From assembly GCA_900554525.1 (NCBI GenBank), contig USHL01000055.1:1-8107 (forward strand): a stretch of 8,107 nt of DNA, read 5' to 3'. The notes under the pieces are model-generated. The model was not told the DNA's origin, did not search any database, and saw only the letters and a program-made list of their open reading frames with translations. Numbering within the stretch: position 1 is the stretch's first letter; every line of letters begins with the position of its first letter. Positions 1 through 6,045 of this stretch are shown piece after piece. The position numbers and the translations under genes were made by a program. This DNA comes from an uncultured Oscillospiraceae bacterium. GTDB lineage: Bacteria > Bacillota > Clostridia > Oscillospirales > Acutalibacteraceae.

Positions 1-657
1 CGCCGGGAGACCAGTAACCGCGGTTTCAAGTACACCGCCGACGCTGTCGCCTTCATTTTTTGCGGCAATGATTGCGCTTTTCATTTTCTCTTCAGCTGAA
101 GACTCAAGCACTGCAAAGCTCTTGCCGGCAAGAAGTTCTATATCCTCAGGAATATTACCGAACGCACGGTCGCTTATACCGGCGCACCGCACGATATGTG
201 TGCCGATATATATACCTTTGCCTTTAAGGGCGGATATCGCTATTGCTCCCGCCGCGACCAGACTAGCAGTTATACGCCCGCTGAAATGTCCGCCGCCGCG
301 GTAATCCTCAAAGCCATGATATTTGGCATAAGCCGTAAAATCCGCATGTCCCGGGCGCGCCTTGTTTCTCAGCTCGCTGTAATCCTTGGATTTAGTATTC
401 TCATTCGGTATTACTATACATATAGGCGTTCCGGTAGTATATCCGTTGAAAACACCGCTTTCAATCGCAAAATTATCTTCCTCGCTGCGAGGAGTGGATA
501 TTTCTCCGGCAGGTCTTCTGAGCGAAAGCTGCGCACGGATAAAATCCTCATCTACCCTGATTCCCGGAGCCAGGCCGTCTATTACCGCGCCTACCGCCGC
601 GCCATGGCTTTCGCCGAAAAGAGTTACGGCTACCGATGAGCCGAAGGTATTTTTCAT
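1..657 (-). CDS. aroC: Chorismate synthase, 3' end beyond window
   Basis: Converts 5-enolpyruvylshikimate-3-phosphate to chorismate, the last common step of the cytoplasmic shikimate pathway, using reduced FMN. I translated this frame by hand: it is open from ATG at 657 to base 1 and gives the first 219 residues. Chorismate synthases are usually about 350-390 residues, so roughly 60% is present. Visible family motifs are LFGESHG near residues 13-19, RPGHADFT near 104-111, and RGGGHFSGRIT followed by an AAGAIA stretch near 121-140, which form the FMN/substrate site. The start is well supported: GGGAGG (665-670) sits 7 bases upstream. The ATG overlaps the aroB stop as ATGA (654-657), which suggests translational coupling. 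It is the fourth structural gene of the aromatic operon and nothing looks broken. The family call is close to certain; only the C-terminal part is unseen. Confidence 0.97.
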   Translation of the reverse strand, partial: MKNTFGSSVAVTLFGESHGAAVGAVIDGLAPGIRVDEDFIRAQLSLRRPAGEISTPRSEEDNFAIESGVFNGYTTGTPICIVIPNENTKSKDYSELRNKARPGHADFTAYAKYHGFEDYRGGGHFSGRITASLVAAGAIAISALKGKGIYIGTHIVRCAGISDRAFGNIPEDIELLAGKSFAVLESSAEEKMKSAIIAAKNEGDSVGGVLETAVTGLPA

Positions 658-1664
658 TTCAGCGCCTCCCTGATGCTTTCTGCAAAATCCTCAAATTTCA
701 GTGTTTTAAGCTCGTACTTACCAATTTCCGGCACATAAACCACGGTTATGCTGCCGCCGGACAGCTTTTTGTCATGCCGCATAGCGGATATAAGCTGCTC
801 GGCGGGAAAGCCGCATTCTGTCGGCAGCTTCAGCTTTTCAAGCACAGGCAGAAGTCTTTTCCGCACCCTTTCGCTGCACATCGGCAGCATACCGATTGCC
901 ACACATTCGCCATGGTAAAGCTCGCGCAGATTATTTTCACTCTCAACGGCATGAGCCAGCGTGTGACCGAAATTAAGTATTTTTCTCAGTCCGCTCTCTT
1001 TTTCGTCCTGCTCAACAACATATTTCTTGATTTTAAGCGAACGCTCGATTATTTTATCTATACTCGCTTTAATATCCCCGTTTTCGAATATACCGAACAG
1101 CTCTCCGTCGCTTGTAAGGGACATTTTAACCGATTCGGCAAGACCGTTTGAAATCTGTCTTTCAGGAAGCGTCGAAAGCGTATCGGGGTCTATAATCACT
1201 GCCTTCGGCGGATAAAAAGCGCCTACAATATTCTTATAGCCCTCGAAATCCACAGCCACCTTGCCGCCTATCGATGAATCCACCTGTGAAAGCACTGTGG
1301 TGGGTATATTGTAAAAATCAATTCCGCGCATATAGCTTGCCGCCGCAAAGCCGGCCAGGTCCCCAACCACGCCGCCGCCGACAGCGGCCACACAGTCGGT
1401 TCTTGTAAATTCATTTTTCACCATTTCGGAAAGCAGATATTTATATGTATCAAGACTTTTGGTCGGCTCGCCCTCCTTAACCGTAAATATAAACGGTTCG
1501 GCGCACTGCACAGCCAGCGTTTCGGCGTATTGTACCGGCACTCCGCTGTCGGTGACAATGAGCACCTTGCGCTTAAGGTCGATAAGCTCTCCTGCTTTTT
1601 CAAGCGTTCCGCGCTCAAGAAATATATCGTATTTTCCGTTTGAAGTTTTAACAGGCAAAACCAT
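654..1664 (-). CDS. aroB: 3-dehydroquinate synthase
   Basis: Cyclises DAHP to 3-dehydroquinate, the second step of the shikimate pathway; the family uses NAD and a divalent metal. The 336-residue product has normal family length. Motifs in order: GEPTKS near residues 65-70, the glycine-rich NAD-binding AAVGGGVVGDLAGF at 93-106, then IPTTVLSQVDSSIGGK at 120-135. The metal ligands appear as E177 (GLAE), H234 (NFGH) and H251 (YHGE). I chose ATG at 1664 over the in-frame GTG at 1673: GGTGA (1670-1674) lies 5 bases before the ATG, and the GTG would overlap this SD. The ATG follows the pheA stop by one base, so the SD lies inside the end of pheA and coupling is likely. The stop overlaps the aroC start by 4 bases. 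No odd residues were seen. Confidence 0.97.
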   Translation of the reverse strand: MVLPVKTSNGKYDIFLERGTLEKAGELIDLKRKVLIVTDSGVPVQYAETLAVQCAEPFIFTVKEGEPTKSLDTYKYLLSEMVKNEFTRTDCVAAVGGGVVGDLAGFAAASYMRGIDFYNIPTTVLSQVDSSIGGKVAVDFEGYKNIVGAFYPPKAVIIDPDTLSTLPERQISNGLAESVKMSLTSDGELFGIFENGDIKASIDKIIERSLKIKKYVVEQDEKESGLRKILNFGHTLAHAVESENNLRELYHGECVAIGMLPMCSERVRKRLLPVLEKLKLPTECGFPAEQLISAMRHDKKLSGGSITVVYVPEIGKYELKTLKFEDFAESIREALK

Positions 1665-1665
1665 T

Positions 1666-2763
1666 TCAATCACCGTTCAGAATTATTTCTTTTTCAAAGC
1701 TGCCGACTATCCTTATATCCCTGCATTTTTCTTTCAGCTCCGCAAGCATTTTTTTGCCCTTTTCGCTGTGGATATCGCCCTCGCCCTCGGCGTAAAAGTA
1801 ATAGCTCCAGATAAGCTCCTTTGTCGGACGGCTCTTAAGCGCCCGCAGATTGAAGCCGTTGTCGCCTATTGCCGAAACCGCTCTGCCGAGTGAGCCTGCA
1901 TCGTTTGATACTGTAAACACCATGATAAACTGATTGTCAGCAGGACTGTGATCCTTCGGAGTCCTTGAAAAAACCGCAAATCTCGTTGTATTGCTGCTGC
2001 TTTCATTTATATGAGCCTCAAGCTTTTTAAGCCCGAATTTTTCGGCCGCTTCCCCGCTGGCAATAGCAGCGGTATCATGCCTGCCGAGCTCCGCCACCTG
2101 CTTGGCCGCCACAGCGGTATTGACCGCCTCCACCGCCTCAAAGCCATGACGGCGGATATATTCCGCACACTGACCGAGCGCCTGCGGGTGACTTATGACA
2201 CGTTTTACCTCGTCCATTGTAGTACCCTTGACAGCCAGCAGATTCTGAACAACCTCTATATCGTAAATACCGTTTATGTAAAGCGAGCCGAAGAAGGTCA
2301 GATCCATAACCTGCCCGACGTCGCCGTTATAGCTGTTTTCAATTGGCAGTATCACACAGTCGCACTCGCCGTTCACGACCGAATCGTATGCCGATTTGAA
2401 GTCGGGATATGCAACAGCGTTGCCGTCAGGAAAGATTCTGTTCGCGGCAATGTTGGCAAACGCGCCCTCCACTCCGCTGAAAGCCACCTTCATGCCCTCC
2501 AGCAGACGGTGCTGGTAGCTTTTGGAAAGCTCCATATTATATTGAAGAAAATTCACATAATAGGACCTGAGCTGTTCGTTTTCAATAAGCTTGGAATTGC
2601 GCTTGATGACTTCGGCCTCACGGGCGGCATCGGTAACGCGCATACCGCTCTGTCTTTTATATTCGGCAACCTTTTTTACCGCCGACATACGCTCGGCAAA
2701 AAGCTCGGCCATTTTTTTATCTATTTCATTTATCGACTGCCTTGCAGCATCCAAATCTGTCAT
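1666..2763 (-). CDS. pheA: Bifunctional chorismate mutase / prephenate dehydratase with ACT domain
   Basis: Rearranges chorismate to prephenate, then decarboxylates and dehydrates it to phenylpyruvate, the committed route to phenylalanine. The 365-residue product has three parts. Residues 1-90 are an AroQ-type chorismate mutase; R8, R25, K36, D45, R48 and E49 align with E. coli R11, R28, K39, D48, R51 and E52. Residues 91-270 are prephenate dehydratase, with PIENS at 140-144 and the catalytic NTTRF at 258-262. Residues 278-360 are an ACT domain, normally the Phe-sensing module. In the ACT domain the usual GALV and ESRP motifs read GSLG and KSRP (310-313), so allosteric behaviour may differ. 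ATG at 2763 is preferred to GTG at 2772, because AAGGTG (2772-2777) lies 8 bases before the ATG. The gap to the aminotransferase stop is 5 bases and to aroB 1 base. Confidence 0.96.
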   Translation of the reverse strand: MTDLDAARQSINEIDKKMAELFAERMSAVKKVAEYKRQSGMRVTDAAREAEVIKRNSKLIENEQLRSYYVNFLQYNMELSKSYQHRLLEGMKVAFSGVEGAFANIAANRIFPDGNAVAYPDFKSAYDSVVNGECDCVILPIENSYNGDVGQVMDLTFFGSLYINGIYDIEVVQNLLAVKGTTMDEVKRVISHPQALGQCAEYIRRHGFEAVEAVNTAVAAKQVAELGRHDTAAIASGEAAEKFGLKKLEAHINESSSNTTRFAVFSRTPKDHSPADNQFIMVFTVSNDAGSLGRAVSAIGDNGFNLRALKSRPTKELIWSYYFYAEGEGDIHSEKGKKMLAELKEKCRDIRIVGSFEKEIILNGD

Positions 2764-2768
2764 TATTT

Positions 2769-3956
2769 TCACACCTTATATTCTTCTATAAGCGCCTTGA
2801 AGGCGGTAAGGGACCGTTCTATCTGACTGCGGCTCACGCAGTAGGATATTCTCACATAGCCCTCAAATCCGAAATCGTCGCCCGGCACCAAAAGCAGCTC
2901 GTATTTTTTTGCTTTTTCGCAAAATGCATTGGCATCCGGCTCAGGTGACCTCACAAACAAATAAAACGCACCGTCGGGGCGCACTGTATCGTAGCCGAAG
3001 CTTACAAGCGAATCATAAAGCAGTCTGCGGTTTTTATCATAAGCGTCTATATCGGCGGTCTCGTTGATACATTCCGCAACCGTATACTGCAAAAGACTCG
3101 GCGCGCAGACATATCCCAGCGCTCTGCCCGCCCCGCAGACGGCGGCGTATATATCCCCGCTGTTCGGTGCCAGCGGAGAAACGAATATGTAGCCTATTCG
3201 TTCTCCCGGCAGCGACAGCACCTTGCTGAACGAATAACAAACTATAGTATTATCGTAAAATTCGGGTATATACGGCACCTCGGCGCCGCCGTAAACCAGC
3301 TCACGGTAAGGCTCGTCGGCAATAATGAAAATGTCGCCCCCGTATTCCTTTTGCTTTCCCGAAAGCATTTCCGCAAGCTTTTTTACAGTATCTTCCGAAA
3401 ATACCGCTCCGGACGGATTATTCGGAGAATTAACAATAACCGCCTTTGTCTTAGGGGTAACCGCTTTTTCAAGAGCAGCTAAATCAATCTGAAAATCCGT
3501 TTCACGGCATTTAACAGCAACCACCTTTGCGCCTGCCTTTTCGGCAAAAACACGGTATTCCGGGAAAAAAGGCGCGAGCACTATAACCTCGTCGCCGGGA
3601 TTAACAAGCGCGGTAAGAGTAATTGTAAGCGATGCCGCCGCTCCGCAGGTCATATAAATCAAGTCCGGATTCGCGGAAAACCCGAACTTACGGCAGATGC
3701 TCTCCGCCACGGAAGTTCTTACGCTCAAATCCCCCTGCGCCGAGGTATATCCATGAAGCGCCACAGGATCCTTTTGCTCAAGCAGGCGTTTCATAACCTC
3801 CGTAACCTTTTCAGGCGCGGGTATGCTCGGGTTTCCGAGACTGAAATCGAAAACATTTTCTGCGCCTATCTCCGCCTTTCGCCGTTTTGCATATTCAAAT
3901 ATCTCGCGTATCACCGAACGCTTCTTGCCGAGACCGACCATTTCTTCAGCTATCAT
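2769..3956 (-). CDS. Class I/II PLP aminotransferase, probably aromatic
   Basis: PLP-dependent fold-type I aminotransferase of the aspartate aminotransferase superfamily, 395 residues, normal length. Visible motifs (numbered from ATG 3956): FSLGNPSIPAP near 38-48, SPNNPSG at 177-183, ADEPYREL at 213-220 (PLP-contacting Asp214 and Tyr217), the Schiff-base lysine K245 in SFSKVLSLPGERIGY, and R369 in YVRISYC, the expected substrate-carboxylate arginine. Being first in an operon with pheA, aroB and aroC, it most likely transaminates phenylpyruvate (and perhaps 4-hydroxyphenylpyruvate) to the amino acid; this specificity is inferred from context, not from residues. An upstream in-frame ATG (3974) would add six residues, but it directly follows the attenuator U-run without an SD. 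ATG 3956 has GGAG 7 bases upstream and gives the natural-looking N-terminus MIAEEMVGLGK. An aspartate or broad-specificity enzyme is the main alternative. Confidence 0.93.
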   Translation of the reverse strand: MIAEEMVGLGKKRSVIREIFEYAKRRKAEIGAENVFDFSLGNPSIPAPEKVTEVMKRLLEQKDPVALHGYTSAQGDLSVRTSVAESICRKFGFSANPDLIYMTCGAAASLTITLTALVNPGDEVIVLAPFFPEYRVFAEKAGAKVVAVKCRETDFQIDLAALEKAVTPKTKAVIVNSPNNPSGAVFSEDTVKKLAEMLSGKQKEYGGDIFIIADEPYRELVYGGAEVPYIPEFYDNTIVCYSFSKVLSLPGERIGYIFVSPLAPNSGDIYAAVCGAGRALGYVCAPSLLQYTVAECINETADIDAYDKNRRLLYDSLVSFGYDTVRPDGAFYLFVRSPEPDANAFCEKAKKYELLLVPGDDFGFEGYVRISYCVSRSQIERSLTAFKALIEEYKV

Positions 3957-3963
3957 ATTACTG

Positions 3964-3967
3964 CTCC
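3964..3967 (-). promoter_or_regulatory. Ribosome binding site that fixes the aminotransferase start
   Basis: GGAG on the minus strand lies 7 bases before ATG 3956. It falls downstream of the terminator U-run (3977-3983), so the attenuator ends before the ribosome site and can act at transcription without covering it. The alternative ATG at 3974 has only the U-rich terminator tail upstream of it. Confidence 0.7.
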
Positions 3968-3976
3968 GTTTCATCT

Positions 3977-4030
3977 AAAATAAAGCCCGCAACACGCTCA
4001 ACGCCTTAAAGGCATGAGTGATTGCGGGCT
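3977..4030 (-). terminator. Intrinsic terminator-like hairpin of the attenuator
   Basis: On the minus strand the 5' arm AGCCCGCAA (4030-4022) pairs perfectly with TTGCGGGCT (3992-3984). The helix continues inward past a bulged U with CAC/GUG, then UCA/UGA, and is capped by GCCU/AGGC with a UUA loop. It is followed at once by TTATTTT (3983-3977), which together with the last stem T forms a U-rich tail. The G+C-rich base plus U-run is the classic factor-independent terminator form. It sits just before the aminotransferase ribosome site, downstream of an aromatic-rich leader peptide, so conditional termination is expected rather than constitutive termination. Confidence 0.82.
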
Positions 4031-4045
4031 GACCGTACATATAAG

Positions 4046-4069
4046 ACAAAGCCGCGTTTCAGGCTTTGC
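4046..4069 (-). promoter_or_regulatory. Hairpin spanning the leader-peptide stop codon
   Basis: CAAAGCC (4068-4062) pairs perfectly with GGCTTTG (4053-4047), with a possible extra G-U pair (4069/4046). The 8-base loop (4061-4054) begins with the leader stop codon TGA. A ribosome finishing the peptide would sit on the 5' arm and open the helix. The 3' side, GCGGCTTT, nearly copies the terminator 3' arm GCGGGCTTT, so it could compete for the same partner. The pairing is seen in the sequence; the switch role is inferred. Confidence 0.5.
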
Positions 4070-4124
4070 AGGCGCACAGACAGTCCGTTTCGCAATAATA
4101 AAATCGATAAGTAAAACCGAACAT
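4059..4124 (-). CDS. Aromatic-rich attenuator leader peptide (21 aa)
   Basis: A short ORF of 21 codons plus TGA in the leader of the aromatic operon. Residues 1-10 read MFGFTYRFYY, so positions 2, 4 and 8 are Phe and 6, 9 and 10 are Tyr; there is no Trp. Residues 11-21 read CETDCLCACKA, with four cysteines. The SD-like AGGGTGG (4136-4130) lies 5 bases upstream of the ATG, and the predicted transcription start is about 29 bases upstream of it. The peptide itself probably has no function; its translation would report Phe-tRNA and Tyr-tRNA supply, as with pheL in E. coli. The downstream genes make phenylalanine and shared aromatic precursors, which fits. The caution is that A+T-rich DNA supplies TTT and TAT codons easily, but the SD, position and terminator together make chance unlikely. 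Confidence 0.78.
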   Translation of the reverse strand: MFGFTYRFYYCETDCLCACKA

Positions 4125-4129
4125 TCTGT

Positions 4130-4136
4130 CCACCCT
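4130..4136 (-). promoter_or_regulatory. Ribosome binding site of the leader peptide
   Basis: AGGGTGG on the minus strand, 5 bases before the leader ATG at 4124. It supports real translation of the small ORF. The adjoining GACAG (4130-4126) is complementary to CUGUC in leader codons 14-16, so the site could be folded back on when the leader is not being translated. Confidence 0.65.
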
Positions 4137-4159
4137 TTTCTAAATTTCAAATTAAATAA

Positions 4160-4188
4160 ATTTTACCGCATTTTTAAACATTTGTCAA
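4160..4188 (-). promoter_or_regulatory. SigA-type promoter of the aromatic operon
   Basis: Minus-strand -35 TTGACA (4188-4183) is a perfect consensus. A 17-base spacer leads to -10 TAAAAT (4165-4160), one mismatch from TATAAT. The upstream DNA is A+T-rich, like an UP element. Predicted start of transcription is A4153 or A4152. The promoter lies after the MreB-like gene ends at 4240 and gives the aromatic operon its own start. No operator for a named repressor is recognised. Confidence 0.85.
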
Positions 4189-4239
4189 CATTTAATTGCA
4201 ACAATAACTTTATCGATTTAAAGCTTTAAACTGGTAAAA

Positions 4240-5262
4240 TCATTCAATAACCAGTTCCTTAATAGACCTCATCTGATAATCCACATTCTTTAAAAGATGC
4301 TGATTCTTAAGCGCGACCGCCGCTCCCTTGACCACCGAATGTGCCGGATCCTCCAAAAGATGCACCTCAACGCCGATATACTCAGATATCCTCTGCGCCA
4401 TGCCGTTAAGCTGCGCTCCGCCTCCCGTAAGGTAAAGACCGTCAGCGGTTATATCGGCCACCAGATCCGGGTCGGTGCGGTTTAGCACCTGACGTATGGC
4501 ATTGCATATGGTATCAACCGTTTCGCTTATAGCGTCAAATACTTCACCGGAAGATATCTCAAAGCTTTCCGGAAGCCCCGAAAACACATTGCGACCTTTA
4601 GCTACAATGGCAATCTCAATATCACGCTTCACAGCCGAGCCGACACGTATCTTAATCATTTCGGCCGTAAGCGGGCCAATTTCTATATTATATTCCTTAC
4701 GGACATATCTGATAATCTGTGTATCGAAATCAGAAGACGCAGTCTTAAAAGAATCACAGACCGCAATACCTCCGAGAGATATAACCGCTATATCGGTTGT
4801 CCCGGCGCCTATATCGACGACAAGCGTACCCTTAGGAACCGAAAAATCAAGTCCCAACCCAAACGCGACCGCAAGCGGGCCCTCAATGACGGATATATTT
4901 CTGCCTCCCGCCGACTCAACAACATTCGCCAGCGAATGATGCTGAAGCTCGGTAAGACCGGCAGGCAATGTTGCCATTATCCTGGGTCTTAGAATACGGC
5001 TGCCGAAAGCCTGCTGCATATAATTTTTAAGCATAATCTCAGCAATATCGTAATCCGAAATGACCCCGTGCTCTATCGGAGTAACACAGACAAGACTGTC
5101 TGGCGTCCGTCCGATAGTCTGCTTAGCCTTTTCCCCGAAATATACCGGCTCCCAGGTTTCGGCGTCGACCGTAACCACATTAGGAAGCTCAAGCACTATT
5201 TTTGAGCTGGAAAATATAACGGTTTTAGAAGAGCCTAAATCTATTCCTATATCTGTTGCCAT
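4240..5262 (-). CDS. MreB/Mbl-like bacterial actin, divergent
   Basis: Actin-fold ATPase-family protein of 340 residues, the normal MreB length. Motifs in order: phosphate-1 loop GIDLGSSKT at 6-14 (canonical MreB has GIDLGTANT), GRTPDS at 51-56, VISDYD at 68-73, VVDIGAGTT at 148-156 (phosphate 2; canonical GGGTT), ISLGGI at 161-166 and YLTGGGAQL at 277-285 (adenosine site). R89-I90-L91 occupies the place of the hydrophobic membrane-insertion loop of Thermotoga MreB. The segment normally reading IEEPMAAAIG reads IEGPLAVAFG (126-135), so the second, catalytic Glu (E143 in E. coli MreB) is Gly128. AAAGGA lies 5 bases before the ATG. It follows comF after 36 bases with no visible terminator. It is probably a specialised paralogue rather than the main rod-shape MreB, since mreC and mreD are not beside it. 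Confidence 0.88.
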   Translation of the reverse strand: MATDIGIDLGSSKTVIFSSSKIVLELPNVVTVDAETWEPVYFGEKAKQTIGRTPDSLVCVTPIEHGVISDYDIAEIMLKNYMQQAFGSRILRPRIMATLPAGLTELQHHSLANVVESAGGRNISVIEGPLAVAFGLGLDFSVPKGTLVVDIGAGTTDIAVISLGGIAVCDSFKTASSDFDTQIIRYVRKEYNIEIGPLTAEMIKIRVGSAVKRDIEIAIVAKGRNVFSGLPESFEISSGEVFDAISETVDTICNAIRQVLNRTDPDLVADITADGLYLTGGGAQLNGMAQRISEYIGVEVHLLEDPAHSVVKGAAVALKNQHLLKNVDYQMRSIKELVIE

Positions 5263-5298
5263 AATTATCCTTTCCGTTTTCAGCTATGTATATATTAA

Positions 5299-6045
5299 TT
5301 ATACCTTTTTCTCGGTTCGATTACCAGTATTATTTTCAGTTTTTCGCCGTTTTGTTATAAGTCCCGTCACACACCAAATCTCACTGCATCCCGAAAAGAG
5401 GAGGACACGCGTACATTCATCAAGTGTGGCGCCGGTAGTCTTTATGTCGTCAACCAGCAGCAATGTCCTGCCGGCATTGTTCGAGCGGCAGTAATACCTG
5501 CCGCGTACGCTTTCAAAGCGCGCGCCGTATCCCAGCTCATGCTGCACCGTGCCTGATTTCCCGCAGTGCAGTATATCTTTATAAAACGGAATTTTCAGAA
5601 GCTTTGCCAGCTTTTCTGCAAGTATTTCGCTTTGATTAAAGCCGCGGCGCATTTTTTTGAATCTTGACATAGGCACACTGCAAACACCGTCAAAAGAAAT
5701 ATTACGGTATTCGCTTATTACCGCCAGAGCCATTTTTTCAGCGAAAAAATCGGCGGCGTTCATTTTGCGTCCGAATTTAAAGGCGTACATTGCCCGCTGA
5801 GCCGCACCTGAATTTTCAAAGGGAGCGATACAGCCCTTAAAGCGGAAAATACGTTTTTTGCATTCGCAGCTTCTTTCCGGCAAACCGCAGTGTATACAGC
5901 GAATATCCGGATCACACACTTCAAGCGAAGCCATACAGTATTTGCAAAGATATTCTGTGTCTGGGATTATCTCTCCGCAGGAAATACAGGCTTTAGGAAA
6001 AAACGCCGATTTAACGGTTTTCCATATTGTTTCAAAAACTTTCAT
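5299..6045 (-). CDS. comF: ComF family protein (ComFC-like phosphoribosyltransferase fold)
   Basis: A 248-residue ComF/GntX family protein, normal length. The N-terminal part is a zinc-ribbon-like region with CxxC pairs C20/C23, C34/C37, C50/C53 and then C60/C62. The C-terminal part is a type I phosphoribosyltransferase domain with RRGFNQSEILA at 133-143 and the PRPP-binding loop LLLVDDIKTTGATL at 195-208. In competent bacteria ComFC works with the ComFA helicase in taking up single-stranded DNA for recombination; in many non-competent Clostridia the role is unproven. The start overlaps the end of recD2 by 14 bases and lacks a good SD, so expression probably depends on translation of recD2. 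The last 20 residues are polar and basic. Family assignment is firm, the biological role less so. Confidence 0.92.
   Translation of the reverse strand: MKVFETIWKTVKSAFFPKACISCGEIIPDTEYLCKYCMASLEVCDPDIRCIHCGLPERSCECKKRIFRFKGCIAPFENSGAAQRAMYAFKFGRKMNAADFFAEKMALAVISEYRNISFDGVCSVPMSRFKKMRRGFNQSEILAEKLAKLLKIPFYKDILHCGKSGTVQHELGYGARFESVRGRYYCRSNNAGRTLLLVDDIKTTGATLDECTRVLLFSGCSEIWCVTGLITKRRKTENNTGNRTEKKV

Larger units (their letters stand above)
3957..4153 (-). promoter_or_regulatory. Predicted Phe/Tyr attenuator leader RNA
   Basis: Roughly 197 bases of untranslated leader between the predicted transcription start and the aminotransferase ATG. In order it holds an SD, a 21-codon aromatic-rich leader peptide, a hairpin over the leader stop codon, a short linker, and a strong terminator-like hairpin with U-run. 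This is the layout of ribosome-mediated attenuation, known from pheL and trpL of enteric bacteria: scarce charged tRNA stalls the ribosome in the leader and changes which RNA fold forms. A T-box or TRAP type of control would be more expected in Firmicutes, and I see neither. That it is an attenuator is well supported by the arrangement; which pairings switch is inference. Confidence 0.75.

Noticed and set aside
636..1151. Plus-strand 171-residue ORF opposite aroB
   Set aside because: Shadow of aroB, whose catalytic motifs are intact on the minus strand; no recognisable family and no good SD.
2011..2826. Plus-strand 271-residue ORF opposite pheA
   Set aside because: Antisense to pheA, which has complete motifs; the translation looks like reverse-strand composition with no known domain.
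4119..4140. T-box riboswitch, because AGGGTGG (4136-4130) matches the start of the T-box core
   Set aside because: The rest of the core (NACCGCG) is missing, and the predicted transcription start is only about 17 bases upstream, leaving no room for a specifier Stem I. The motif fits better as an SD for the leader peptide.
4229..4256. Terminator for the MreB-like gene: AACTGGT and ACCAGTT can form a 7-base stem
   Set aside because: The stem is A+T-rich, has a 14-base loop, includes the stop codon, and is followed by only a short T stretch; too weak to call.
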